A DNA stretch of 64,000 nucleotides from Candidatus Latescibacterota bacterium (lineage in GTDB: Bacteria > JAAXHH01): assembly GCA_022821085.1 (NCBI GenBank), contig JAJEEG010000006.1, positions 1,819,330 through 1,883,329 of the forward strand, read 5' to 3'. Positions 26,841 to 35,132 of this stretch are shown here, in pieces. Below the pieces are notes generated by a model. The model was given only the letters and a program-made list of their open reading frames with translations. It made no database searches and had not been told where the DNA came from. How positions within the stretch are numbered: position 1 is the first letter of the stretch; each line of letters starts with the position of its first letter. The translations under genes were made by a program, and so were the position numbers.

Positions 26841-27869
26841 ATGGACGACAAAGGATTGGTTAGAGGCGTCATTCTGACCGAGGTTCGCGACGTGGCCGAG
26901 CCGGCCGTATGGGATGGCTGTCCGGATCTGCTCCTTCCCCTGGCCAACAAGCCGCTTGTCGAACGGATACTGTCGGAATACGCACGGGCCGGGGTTCGGG
27001 AAACGCTGATCTCGGCCGGGCGGGACACCAGGGAGATCGCATCGCTGTGCGGGAACGGCGCGCGGTGGGACATGATCCTCACCTACGGGGACGCACGGGA
27101 CGCACCGAACGCACCGGACGCACCCGTTGGACAGCACCTGCATGAACGGGTCAGGGAGTTGGCGGCGTTTGCGAAAGATGCGCCGTTCCTGGTTACCCCC
27201 GGCCCCCTGCTGCTGGAATCCGAGGTTTACGCGCGCCTGGTCCAGTCGTCCAGGGAGCACCGTCCTTGCGGGATCCGTGCGGGGCGAAATGCTCGATCCA
27301 CCTCCTGCACATCCGGTGATGCCGCAGTGGACTCCAGTGTCTACTTGATAACGCACCGGTCCTGCGATGCCCTGGAAAAAACAAGCACCCATGGTCATAC
27401 GCTAAATGGCCTGCTCGACGCGGTGCTGGATGATCTCTCCGGCCGCGGCGAAACCGTGCTGAACCTGGACCTGGAGCCCGGCCATCCGCCTTTCGACGTG
27501 CGTTCGCCCGAGGCGTACCTGGCATCGAACGAACGGCTGCTTGCATCAGGATCGGCAAGCGCGGAGACGGAATTTCCGGCTATCATGGACGACAACTTCT
27601 CGTCTCCGAATCTCGTGATGCGCGCGCCGGTGGTCGTCGATGACACGGCCGAACTCGAACGGTGCCGTATCGGACCGGGTGTCTGCATCGGACCCGGTGT
27701 ACGCATCGGACACGGCGCGGCCATCGAACACAGCGTGATCATGTCGGGCGCCGATATCGGCGACGGCGCATCGATCTCCTATGCGGTCGTCGGCAAAAAC
27801 GCCGGCATCGAAAACCGGTCCATCCTGCATGGAAGGGCGGACCACGTGATCGTCGTCCAGTCCGCGTGA
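26841..27869 (+). CDS. NDP-sugar pyrophosphorylase-like nucleotidyltransferase with hexapeptide repeats
   Basis: 342 residues. An N-terminal domain has LPLANKPLVERILSEYARAGV, the acceptor motif of nucleotidyltransferases; the loop normally rich in GxG and RKxR is replaced by RGVILTEVRDVAEPAVWDGCPD, so catalytic activity is uncertain. The C-terminal third has hexapeptide repeats (CRIGPGVCIGPGVRIGHGAAIEHSVI), expected to form a left-handed beta-helix. Start at 26841 chosen: GGGAG lies about 11 bases upstream, and an open frame continues upstream without a better start. A 9-bp repeat inside (27089-27124) encodes Asp-Ala-Pro repeats. Its stop sits in a 20-bp tandem array. selB follows. Confidence 0.7.
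   Translation: MDDKGLVRGVILTEVRDVAEPAVWDGCPDLLLPLANKPLVERILSEYARAGVRETLISAGRDTREIASLCGNGARWDMILTYGDARDAPNAPDAPVGQHLHERVRELAAFAKDAPFLVTPGPLLLESEVYARLVQSSREHRPCGIRAGRNARSTSCTSGDAAVDSSVYLITHRSCDALEKTSTHGHTLNGLLDAVLDDLSGRGETVLNLDLEPGHPPFDVRSPEAYLASNERLLASGSASAETEFPAIMDDNFSSPNLVMRAPVVVDDTAELERCRIGPGVCIGPGVRIGHGAAIEHSVIMSGADIGDGASISYAVVGKNAGIENRSILHGRADHVIVVQSA
27089..27124. repeat. in-frame 9-bp minisatellite in the nucleotidyltransferase gene
   Basis: Four copies of a 9-bp unit (ggacgcacc and variants) encode a DA-x/DAP-type repeat in a loop of the N-terminal domain. Confidence 0.85.
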
Positions 27870-27919
27870 TCGTTGTCCAGTCCGCGTGATCGTTATCCAG
27901 TCCGCGTGATCGTCGTCCG
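27846..27919. repeat. 20-bp tandem array spanning the nucleotidyltransferase stop codon
   Basis: Three full 20-bp units (gtgatcgtcgtccagtccgc with one or two changes) and a 14-bp partial unit. The first unit encodes the last residues of the nucleotidyltransferase, whose TGA lies in the second copy. The period is not a multiple of 3, so any change in copy number would be mostly non-coding. Confidence 0.92.
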
Positions 27920-28020
27920 GACCGATTAAATCGAATCCGCCCGTTCCGTGCCCGCGCAATGTGCCGGCGCTCGTCGAACGCGCATTCACCTGCTCGCACA
28001 ACCGCGATCCCCTTTCGACC

Positions 28021-29976
28021 ATGTCCCATCTGACCATAGGCACGGCAGGCCACGTCGACCACGGCAAGAGCGCCCTGGTGGAAGCGCTGACCGGCGTTCA
28101 TCCCGATCGCCTCAAGGAGGAACGGGACCGGGGCATGACGATCGACCTCGGTTTCGCGTTCATGTCCCTGGGCGACGGCCGGGAAGTCCCCATCGTCGAC
28201 GTCCCGGGCCACGAACGGTTTCTCAAGACCATGGTCGCGGGGGTGAGCGGCATACACCTCGTCCTCTTCGTCGTGGCCGCCGACGAGGGCGTCATGCCCC
28301 AGACCGTCGAACACCTGGGCACGGTGAGATACATGGGGGTCGACGCGGGCATCGTCGTCCTCACGAAATGCGACCTGGTCGACGAAGAGTGGCTGATGCT
28401 CGTGGAGGACGACGTGAAATCGCTCGTGACCGGCTCGTTCCTGGAGAACGCGCCGGCCGTCCGGGTTTCGTCGACAACAGGCCAGGGGATCGGCCGGCTG
28501 AAGGAGACCATCGAAGACCGGCTGGCCGGGCTGTCGGTCGAAGAGGACGCCGGATACTTCCGCATGCCCGTGGACCGGGTGTTCAGCATGAAGGGCTTCG
28601 GCACGGTCATTGCCGGTACCGTCCTTTCAGGAAGCCTGACGCGGGATTCGAACGCGGAACTGCTTCCGGCCGGGACGCCGCTCCGGATCAGGGGCATGCA
28701 GACCCACAACGACACCGTCGACCGTGCCGTCAAAGGACAGCGGGTCGCGCTGAACGTCTCGAATATCAAGACGGCCGAAATCCAGCGGGGCGATGAGCTG
28801 AGCGCGCCGGGTTACCTGCTCCCGACGTCGATGACCGATGCCACGCTGCAGTGCCTGGAGTCGCTGGAAGAGCCATTGAAGAACCGGCAGCGCGTTCGCC
28901 TGCACAAGGGAACCAGCGAGACCATCGGCCGGCTGATCCTGCTCGACCGGGACGAACTCGCACCGGGCGAGACGGGTTACGTGCAGCTTCGCCTGGAGAA
29001 ACCCATCGTGGCCGAACGAAACGAGCGCTTCATCATCCGGGGGTTTTCATCCATGCGGCTGCTCGGCGGCGGCCGGTTCGTGGAGGTCTATCCTCAGAAG
29101 AACCGCCGGTTCCGCCAGCCCGTGCTGGACTACCTGGAAGCGGTGACCGGCGCAGCGCCGGATGTACTGGTCGAACGGGTCATGCGACACGCGCACGGCG
29201 CACAGCGGCTCAAGTCCATGCAGGACCTCGTTCGATCCACGAACCTGAATGCCGAAGTGCTGGAACAGAGCGTGACAGGGCTGGTGGAAAAGGGTAAACT
29301 CGTCCCTTTCCCGGACCACAGGTACCTGCACAGGGAAGGTTACGCGGGCCTGAAGGACGAACTGGTCAAACTGCTCGAAAAGATGCACCGCACCCAGCGC
29401 CTGAAGGATTCGCTGCCCAAGGACGCCCCGAGGCTGCAGCTGTCCTGGGATCCTCCCGACACCGTCTATGACGCGCTGTTGAACGAACTCGACGCGGAGG
29501 GCCGGATCGTGCGGTCCGGCCGGTCGGTCCGGCTGGCCACCCACACGGTCAAGCTGAACGCCCGGGAAAAACGCATGCTCGAGGCGTTCGAGGAACTCGG
29601 CGACGCCGAACCTCCGGCCGTATTCAACATGAACGATCTGTCGCAAGTCATGGAGGATCGGTCGATGATCTCGAAGGAATTACAGGTTGATCTGAAAGCG
29701 GACGCGGATATGATTAGGAGCATGGCCGGGTATGCCATGGACCGGGAACTCTTCGTCGAATTCGCGGACCGGCAGATCATGCATCACCGGGCGCTCGAGT
29801 CGGTCAGGCAGCGGCTGGTGGCCTACCTGGAATCCCACGGCACCGTGCGCGCGTCCGAGTTCCGCGACCACCTGGGCATTTCCCGGGCGCACGCCACCGC
29901 GTTGCTGGACTACTTCTGCGACCTGGGCGTCACCAACCGGGAGTCCGGCACGCACAGGCTGGCTGAAGCGGACTGA
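28021..29976 (+). CDS. selB: selenocysteine-specific elongation factor SelB
   Basis: 651 residues. SelB binds selenocysteyl-tRNA-Sec and a SECIS element to decode UGA. GTPase motifs are clear: G1 GHVDHGKS (residues 10-17), the switch RGMTIDLGFAF, G3 DVPGHE (60-65) and TKCDL near 113-117. Domains 2-3 include GFGTVIAGTVLSG and MQTHND; the C-terminal ~250 residues form winged helices for SECIS binding and end with GISRAHATALLDYFCDLGVTNR. The start at 28021 matches the family; the frame extends upstream without support. tRNA-Sec lies 25 bp after the stop on the same strand, and selA is at 47273-48541. Confidence 0.96.
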   Translation: MSHLTIGTAGHVDHGKSALVEALTGVHPDRLKEERDRGMTIDLGFAFMSLGDGREVPIVDVPGHERFLKTMVAGVSGIHLVLFVVAADEGVMPQTVEHLGTVRYMGVDAGIVVLTKCDLVDEEWLMLVEDDVKSLVTGSFLENAPAVRVSSTTGQGIGRLKETIEDRLAGLSVEEDAGYFRMPVDRVFSMKGFGTVIAGTVLSGSLTRDSNAELLPAGTPLRIRGMQTHNDTVDRAVKGQRVALNVSNIKTAEIQRGDELSAPGYLLPTSMTDATLQCLESLEEPLKNRQRVRLHKGTSETIGRLILLDRDELAPGETGYVQLRLEKPIVAERNERFIIRGFSSMRLLGGGRFVEVYPQKNRRFRQPVLDYLEAVTGAAPDVLVERVMRHAHGAQRLKSMQDLVRSTNLNAEVLEQSVTGLVEKGKLVPFPDHRYLHREGYAGLKDELVKLLEKMHRTQRLKDSLPKDAPRLQLSWDPPDTVYDALLNELDAEGRIVRSGRSVRLATHTVKLNAREKRMLEAFEELGDAEPPAVFNMNDLSQVMEDRSMISKELQVDLKADADMIRSMAGYAMDRELFVEFADRQIMHHRALESVRQRLVAYLESHGTVRASEFRDHLGISRAHATALLDYFCDLGVTNRESGTHRLAEAD

Positions 29977-30001
29977 AAAAGACAGCGGAAACAGCATACA
30001 G

Positions 30002-30096
30002 GGGAGTGTATGGGTTGCTGGTGCGCCTCACGGACTTCAAATCCGATGGCGGGCCCTAAACAGGTCCGTGGTGGGTTCGATTCCCACACGCTCCCC
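30002..30096 (+). tRNA. selC: tRNA-Sec (anticodon TCA)
   Basis: About 95 nt, far longer than a normal tRNA. An 8-bp acceptor stem GGGAGTGT / ACGCTCCC pairs with one G-U. The anticodon loop CTTCAAA contains TCA at 30037-30039. The variable arm is long (stem CGGGCC / GGTCCG, one G-U). The T arm GTGGG-TTCGATT-CCCAC is perfect, and a genomic CCA follows at 30097-30099. The stem closing the anticodon loop has only four clean pairs (CGGA/TCCG), then an A-A mismatch. It is 25 bp downstream of selB and probably co-transcribed. Confidence 0.97.
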
Positions 30097-30099
30097 CCA

Positions 30100-30564
30100 G
30101 CATCCTTCTCACGAATGACGGTCGAATACCGAACCTCCGCCGCGCCTGCAGGAAAGCGACCACGACACCCCGAACAATGTATTTAGCCATCCGGATAACG
30201 CTTGCGTATCCTGCAAGCTGGAAACCGGCCGCTCCCGCCTTCCGCTCCACCCTCTCTTTGCTCGCCGCCAACGTCTCGTCCCCCACAGGTATCCGTCGCA
30301 AACCGGAACGCTCGTCTCAACGGCCTTTCCTGTGCTATTTCCGGTGTTGTTGTAATGGTGACAACAAGCGGGTAATGGAAAGATTGTGAATATAACGTAA
30401 AGGTTTGTGAATTTAATATGATGATCTATTCATATCGTGTAAATTCAATGTGATCATCTATCCGATAAGGGACAGGATGGTCGTATTCGGCGGGCCGCGC
30501 GCGATGCCGGTTCAGCCGGTCGGGAGTGCGTCTTCGAAGATCGTGCATACAGAGGAGCAGATCG
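30100..30564. other. 465-bp gap before the kinase gene; A+T-rich 3' half with direct repeat
   Basis: No gene is convincing here. A short minus-strand open frame (30056-30301) overlaps the tRNA-Sec. The 3' half (about 30340-30470) is clearly A+T-richer than its surroundings and holds an imperfect direct repeat at 30407-30431 and 30437-30463, about 18 of 22 aligned bases identical after a gapped start, with unit starts 30 bp apart; each copy contains an ATGAT(G/C)ATCTAT-like core. I could not define a reliable -35/-10 pair. Confidence 0.55.
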
Positions 30565-32931
30565 ATGCCGGACGCTGACAGGTTAGAGGAAGCAAACCAG
30601 AAGTTGCATGAGCAGCTCACAAAACTGAGCGAGGCCAGCCTGCGTATCAGCGAAAGCCTTGACGTCAACACGGTCCTGCAGGAGGTCGTAGCGGGAGCCT
30701 GCGCGCTGACCGGTGCAAGGATAGGCGGAATCACCATGGTTGACGAATCGGGACAGTTACTGGACTTCGTCGCCCACGGCCTGACTGATCGCGAGCGTCG
30801 GGAGCTCCTGGATCTGCCGCGTGGGTCTGAAATCTGGGGTTATTTAAAAGGAATCACGCAGCCGCTTCGGTTAAAGAACATGTCGGCTCACTTCAAGGCG
30901 CTCGATCTTGCCCTTCATCCGGTGATGGACCATGGCCTTCTGGGCGTGCCGATTCGCCACCAGGGTACCCAGGTAGGGTTTTTCTACCTGCTCGACAAGG
31001 AAACAGGACAGCTGTTCACCGAGGAAGACGAGCGGATCATTTCAATGTTCATTTCCCAGGCCGGCGCGGCGATAGCCAACGCCAAGAAGCACCGTAACGA
31101 ACAACAGGCCCGGGCAGACCTGGAGGCGCTGATCGACACATCACCCGTCGGCGTCGCCGTGTTCGACGCGCGGACCGGGAAGGCCGTGTCGTTCAACCAG
31201 GAGTCGCGCCGGATCGTGGGCGATCTGCAGAAACCGGGAACTTCGATTGTGGACCTGCTCGACGTGATCAACATCAAGCGCGCGGATGGGCGTGAAATCG
31301 AACTGGAGGAATACACGCTGGTACGGCTGCTGCGCGAGGCTACTCCGGTGCGCGCCGAGGAAATCGTGCTTGAGGTGCCCGATGGCAGAAAAGTCACGAC
31401 GCTGATCAACGCCACGCCCATCGTATCGGAGCAGGGCGAGGTACAGTCGGTCGTCGTCACCATGCAGGATATGACGCCGCTGGAAGATCTGGAACGTCAA
31501 AGGGCCGAGTTCCTGAGCACGGTGAGCCACGAAATGAGGGCCCCGCTTGCCTCCATCAAGGGATGCGCGGCCACGGCCCTCGGAAACGCCTCCGTACTGC
31601 AGCCTGCCGTATCTCAACAGTTCTTCCGAATCATCGACGCGCAGGTCGACAATCTGAGCGAGTTGATCGGCAATCTGATGGATGCGGCGCAGATCGAGAC
31701 GGGTTCGCTCTCCGTATCACCTGAACCGACGAATCTGGCCGTGATCGTGGACCAGGCCCGAAGCGCGTTCCTCAGCGGCGAGCATCGGCAGACCGTCCAG
31801 ATTGACCTGCCGCCGGATCTGCCGAGAGTGCGGGCGGACCAGCAGCGGGTTGTACAGGTGCTGTGCAATCTCCTGTCCAACGCTGCGCGTCACTCGCCCG
31901 ATTCGTCCACCATCATGATACAGGCCGAGTTGAAGGACTACCACGTGGAGGTGTCGGTTGTGGACGAAGGCAGGGGCATCCCTGCGGATCGGCTGCCCCA
32001 CCTTTTCAGGAAGTATGCCCGGACCGGCCGTGACGAAGCGGGCCTGGGGTCGGGCCTGGGCCTGTCCATCTGCAAGGGCCTGGTGGAAGCCCATGGCGGG
32101 CGCATCTGGGCCGAAAGCGAGGGTATAGAGCTCGGTACGCGGTTTGTTTTTACGATACCGGTGGCCGAGGAGATCCCGGCGAGTGCCGCGGCCGCGCCCG
32201 ACAGCAGGCTTGCCGGCTCCTCGCCCTCCGGTGATCAACCACCGCGGATACTCGTCGTGGATGACGACCCACAGGCATTGGGGTACATCAGGGGTATTCT
32301 GGTGAACGCGGGTTACAGTCCGATTCTGACCGGAGAACCCGAACAGGTCGAGAACCTGGTCGACGACCGACAGCCGGACCTTGTCCTGCTCGATCTGCTG
32401 TTGCCCGGTACTGACGGCATCGAACTGATGCAGAACGTGACGGCGCTTTCGGAACGTCCGGTGATTTTCCTGTCGGCGTACGGCAGGGACGAGACGATCG
32501 CCAAGGCACTGGAGATCGGCGCGGCGGATTACGTGGTAAAACCGTTCTCGCCGACGGAACTGATCGCGAGGATCCAGGCCGCGCTGCGCAAAAACGCCGG
32601 ACCGCCCGCACCGTTCCAGGTGGACGATCTGGTCATCGATTACGATGAACGAAGGGTGGTCCTGGAGGGCAGGCCGTTGATCCTGACGGCTACCGAGTAC
32701 GATCTGCTCCGGGTGCTTTCGAACCATGCAGGCAAAGTGGTCAGCTACGACCAACTCCTGAGGAACGTCTGGCAGTCGCGGAATTCAGGAGACCTGAGGG
32801 TTGTGCGATCCATCGTCAAGAATCTCAGGCGCAAACTGGGCGACGAAGCAGGTAACCCCCGGTACATCTTCACGGAATCCCGCGTCGGTTACCGTATGGC
32901 CAAACCAGCACAAGCACAAAACAAGGAGTAA
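30565..32931 (+). CDS. fused histidine kinase / response regulator with OmpR-type DNA-binding domain
   Basis: 788 residues. The start at 30565 has GAGGAG about 8 bases upstream. Order: short coiled N-terminus, GAF domain (about 27-170), PAS-like domain (about 185-305), HisKA with His322 (STVSHEMRAPLAS), HATPase with N-box VLCNLLSNAARHS, G1 DEGRGIP, F-box and G2 GLGSGLGLSICKGLVEAHGGRI (to about 550), receiver (about 568-685; VVDDDPQA, phosphoacceptor Asp in LVLLDLLLPGTDG, Lys in VVKPFSP), and an OmpR/PhoB winged helix (about 690-785; LTATEYDLLRVL ... VRSIVKNLRRKLG ... VGYRMAK). No membrane segment, so it is a cytoplasmic sensor. The COX3-like gene starts 4 bp after its stop. Confidence 0.95.
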   Translation: MPDADRLEEANQKLHEQLTKLSEASLRISESLDVNTVLQEVVAGACALTGARIGGITMVDESGQLLDFVAHGLTDRERRELLDLPRGSEIWGYLKGITQPLRLKNMSAHFKALDLALHPVMDHGLLGVPIRHQGTQVGFFYLLDKETGQLFTEEDERIISMFISQAGAAIANAKKHRNEQQARADLEALIDTSPVGVAVFDARTGKAVSFNQESRRIVGDLQKPGTSIVDLLDVINIKRADGREIELEEYTLVRLLREATPVRAEEIVLEVPDGRKVTTLINATPIVSEQGEVQSVVVTMQDMTPLEDLERQRAEFLSTVSHEMRAPLASIKGCAATALGNASVLQPAVSQQFFRIIDAQVDNLSELIGNLMDAAQIETGSLSVSPEPTNLAVIVDQARSAFLSGEHRQTVQIDLPPDLPRVRADQQRVVQVLCNLLSNAARHSPDSSTIMIQAELKDYHVEVSVVDEGRGIPADRLPHLFRKYARTGRDEAGLGSGLGLSICKGLVEAHGGRIWAESEGIELGTRFVFTIPVAEEIPASAAAAPDSRLAGSSPSGDQPPRILVVDDDPQALGYIRGILVNAGYSPILTGEPEQVENLVDDRQPDLVLLDLLLPGTDGIELMQNVTALSERPVIFLSAYGRDETIAKALEIGAADYVVKPFSPTELIARIQAALRKNAGPPAPFQVDDLVIDYDERRVVLEGRPLILTATEYDLLRVLSNHAGKVVSYDQLLRNVWQSRNSGDLRVVRSIVKNLRRKLGDEAGNPRYIFTESRVGYRMAKPAQAQNKE

Positions 32932-32934
32932 CCC

Positions 32935-33543
32935 TTGACCCAGCAGCACGGTCAACCGCCGGCCCGATCAGCCGGACCGGAAACGCAGCCGGGCATGCCC
33001 ATGGAAATCCTGGGCATGTACCTCTTCATCGCCAGCGAACTGATCATTTTCATCACGCTGCTTTTCATCCTGTTCTGGCTGCGGTCCGGTCTCGTGGCGG
33101 ACTGGCCCCCGCCAGACCAGCCTCGCCTGCCCATCGGGATCACGGGCATAAACACCGTGTTTCTGCTGGTGAGCGGCTACACCATGCACCGGGCGTACCG
33201 GGCCGTGAAACAGAATGTATCCCGCCTGCTGACGCGTTGGCTGATGATCACGTGCGTGCTGGGCGTCGTCTTCCTCACGGTGCAGGGGTTCGAATGGATC
33301 CGGCTGATCCGCTTCGGGTTGAGTATGACCTCGAGCCTGTACGGCGCCATGTTCTATACAATCATCGGGCTCCATGCCGTCCACGTGTTCGTAACCGTCC
33401 TTGCACTGCTCTACCTCTGGGTCCGGTCCTCCGCCGGCGTATATACCGCCGAAAAGCACACCGGCGTGGTGCTGGGCTACATGTTCTGGCTCTTCGTCGT
33501 CCTCATCTGGCCCATCCTCTACGTACTGGTCTACCTGGTTTGA
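32935..33543 (+). CDS. cytochrome c oxidase subunit III-like membrane protein
   Basis: 202 residues, TTG start with AAGGAG about 6 bases before it; the site lies across the end of the kinase gene. Five hydrophobic helices, the N-terminal MEILGMYLFIASELIIFITLLF, and IGLHAVHVFVTVLALLYLW place it in the haem-copper oxidase subunit III family. Conserved Glu in IASELIIF and His in GLHAVHV are visible. There are no subunit I or II genes here, so it may join an oxidase encoded elsewhere or act as an orphan sensor partner. It is co-transcribed with the kinase, which suggests respiratory or redox sensing, but this is inferred. Confidence 0.85.
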   Translation: MTQQHGQPPARSAGPETQPGMPMEILGMYLFIASELIIFITLLFILFWLRSGLVADWPPPDQPRLPIGITGINTVFLLVSGYTMHRAYRAVKQNVSRLLTRWLMITCVLGVVFLTVQGFEWIRLIRFGLSMTSSLYGAMFYTIIGLHAVHVFVTVLALLYLWVRSSAGVYTAEKHTGVVLGYMFWLFVVLIWPILYVLVYLV

Positions 33544-33650
33544 AGCTCGATAACTGAACGGGGTCTGGACGGATCGACACCGAGCGTGCCGCTAACGGCC
33601 CAGGGTCGTCAAAATCCCTTCGACGTTTCCAAGACGACCATTCATGTTCA

Positions 33651-34478
33651 TCAGAAGTCGGCTATGGAAGTCAGGTAGTCGTAGCTCTGGCGGGCGGCGT
33701 CTTCGGGCTCCATGAGCTCGGCAAAGGCCTGGTGCACGGTGACGTAGCCTTCGTATCCGATCTCTTCGAGCGTCCGCATGATGATGGGAAAGTCGATCCC
33801 GCCCGTTTCCTGAAGGGGCACCGGGTCGTGGGGCGCGGGTCCCCGAACCCAGGTGTTCAGGGTCATGGATCCTTCGGGGTTCAACCGGTGATTCTGCAGA
33901 TAGACGTTGAAGAGCCAGGGCTCGAACCGCTTGATCGTTTCCGGCCCGTAGTCCTGGCCGCACAGGTCGAGATTGGCCGGTTCATAAATAATGCCGAAGT
34001 TCTCGCGCCCCACTTGCTTCAGCACGGAGACGGACTCCTCCACGGTTTCGAACAGGCTGCGGGTGTGGGACTGGTGGGCCAGCCGGATGTCCCGTTCTTC
34101 CGCCTCGTCCGAGGCCCACCGCGCCCAGGCGATATCTTCCTCCGTCTTCATGCCGATCCGGATCAGGTCGGCGTCCAGCAGTTCGGCCAGGTCCAGGTAG
34201 GGCGTGATATTCCGCAGGGCGTCCGGGGCGTGTTCGTCGTTCGCGGGGATGGGGATGTCTCCCGTGATCATGGAAACGGGCAGACCCCGGTCGTCGAGTA
34301 CCTTCCGTACCGCGGTGATCTGTTCCAGCGGAGACTTTATGCCCGCCTGGGACGCCCTCATGCACATGGCGGAAAAACCGATCTCCCGCGCCAGGTCGGC
34401 CAGGTGTTCCATGGATCGGTTGGCTTCTTCCTTGTTCAAAACGGACTCGGCGACCCGTACGGACAACGAGAGTTCCAT
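33651..34478 (-). CDS. sugar phosphate isomerase/epimerase-like TIM barrel
   Basis: 275 residues of the AP-endonuclease-2 / xylose-isomerase-like TIM-barrel superfamily. Start at 34478 (MELSLSVRVAES) has AGAGG 9 bases upstream; a further ATG at 34496 has no site. Metal-ligand-like positions are seen in DIRLAHQSHTRSLFETVEES, NFGIIYEPANLDLCGQDYG, FNVYLQNHRL and GYEGYVTVHQAF. The substrate is unknown; relatives act on inosose, hydroxypyruvate or keto-sugars. It is convergent with the COX3-like gene. Confidence 0.8.
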   Translation of the reverse strand: MELSLSVRVAESVLNKEEANRSMEHLADLAREIGFSAMCMRASQAGIKSPLEQITAVRKVLDDRGLPVSMITGDIPIPANDEHAPDALRNITPYLDLAELLDADLIRIGMKTEEDIAWARWASDEAEERDIRLAHQSHTRSLFETVEESVSVLKQVGRENFGIIYEPANLDLCGQDYGPETIKRFEPWLFNVYLQNHRLNPEGSMTLNTWVRGPAPHDPVPLQETGGIDFPIIMRTLEEIGYEGYVTVHQAFAELMEPEDAARQSYDYLTSIADF

Positions 34479-34526
34479 AGTCGTGAACCTCTGCATGTTG
34501 AAGGGTGACGTGGCGACCCTTGTGGT

Positions 34527-35132
34527 CTAACGCAACTGTACTTCGGATCCGCCCGGCAACTCGTGGCCGGCACAGGCCAGCACCTGGGCGGTAAAACGAT
34601 ACGTGAGGCCCCACAGCACGGGGCCTTCGCCATTGAGGAGATCGATGGCGCTTACCTCCCTTTCTCCCCATTCGCCCGCGACCGTGGCCGTGACGTACCG
34701 GGTTTCATCCAATAGATCAGCGAGCGGGAACCAGAATACCTTACTGATCTCGTGGTTGAGGGTCATATCGAACCCGTTCGCCAGGTAGAACACGAAGCCG
34801 GCGACGTGCACCTTGCTGAGATGGGTAGCCTGGTCGTCGAGGCGGCAGAGGTAATCCGCATGCCTGAGATCGATGGCCGTTTCTTCCCGCGTTTCCCGGA
34901 TGGCCGTATGGCGCGGGTTTTCATCGGACGCATCGATCTTCCCGCCGGGAAAGCCGATATGGCCGGACCAGGGGTCGCCCTCGCGTCGCGCACGCTGGAG
35001 GAAGAGCAATTCCGTTCCCCCAACCGCGCCGCGGAGAAGGACCGCAACGGCCGCCGTAAGCGCGCCCGCTTCGGGATCGAGCAGCCTGGTCCGCCGGTTT
35101 CGCAGCTTTTCCACCAGGTTATCTGACTGCAT
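34527..35132 (-). CDS. NUDIX hydrolase, CoA pyrophosphatase-like
   Basis: 201 residues. FLQRARREGDPWSGHIGFPGGKIDAS followed by the NUDIX catalytic core TAIRETREETAID places it with the NudL-type CoA diphosphohydrolases, whose GG-x2-(E/D)-x2-D spacing it shares; the reaction would cleave CoA or acyl-CoA to 3',5'-ADP and phosphopantetheine. The ATG overlaps the TGA of the upstream PhyH gene (TGATG), so its translation is probably coupled to that gene. No signal peptide. An open frame extends upstream of the ATG within the PhyH gene. Confidence 0.85.
   Translation of the reverse strand: MQSDNLVEKLRNRRTRLLDPEAGALTAAVAVLLRGAVGGTELLFLQRARREGDPWSGHIGFPGGKIDASDENPRHTAIRETREETAIDLRHADYLCRLDDQATHLSKVHVAGFVFYLANGFDMTLNHEISKVFWFPLADLLDETRYVTATVAGEWGEREVSAIDLLNGEGPVLWGLTYRFTAQVLACAGHELPGGSEVQLR

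Noticed and set aside
28098-28769. Long frames antisense to selB
   Set aside because: High-G+C shadow frames; no domain or start support.
30056-30301. Short minus-strand open frame overlapping tRNA-Sec
   Set aside because: It reads through the tRNA gene, has no ribosome site and its C-terminus is encoded by the tRNA complement.
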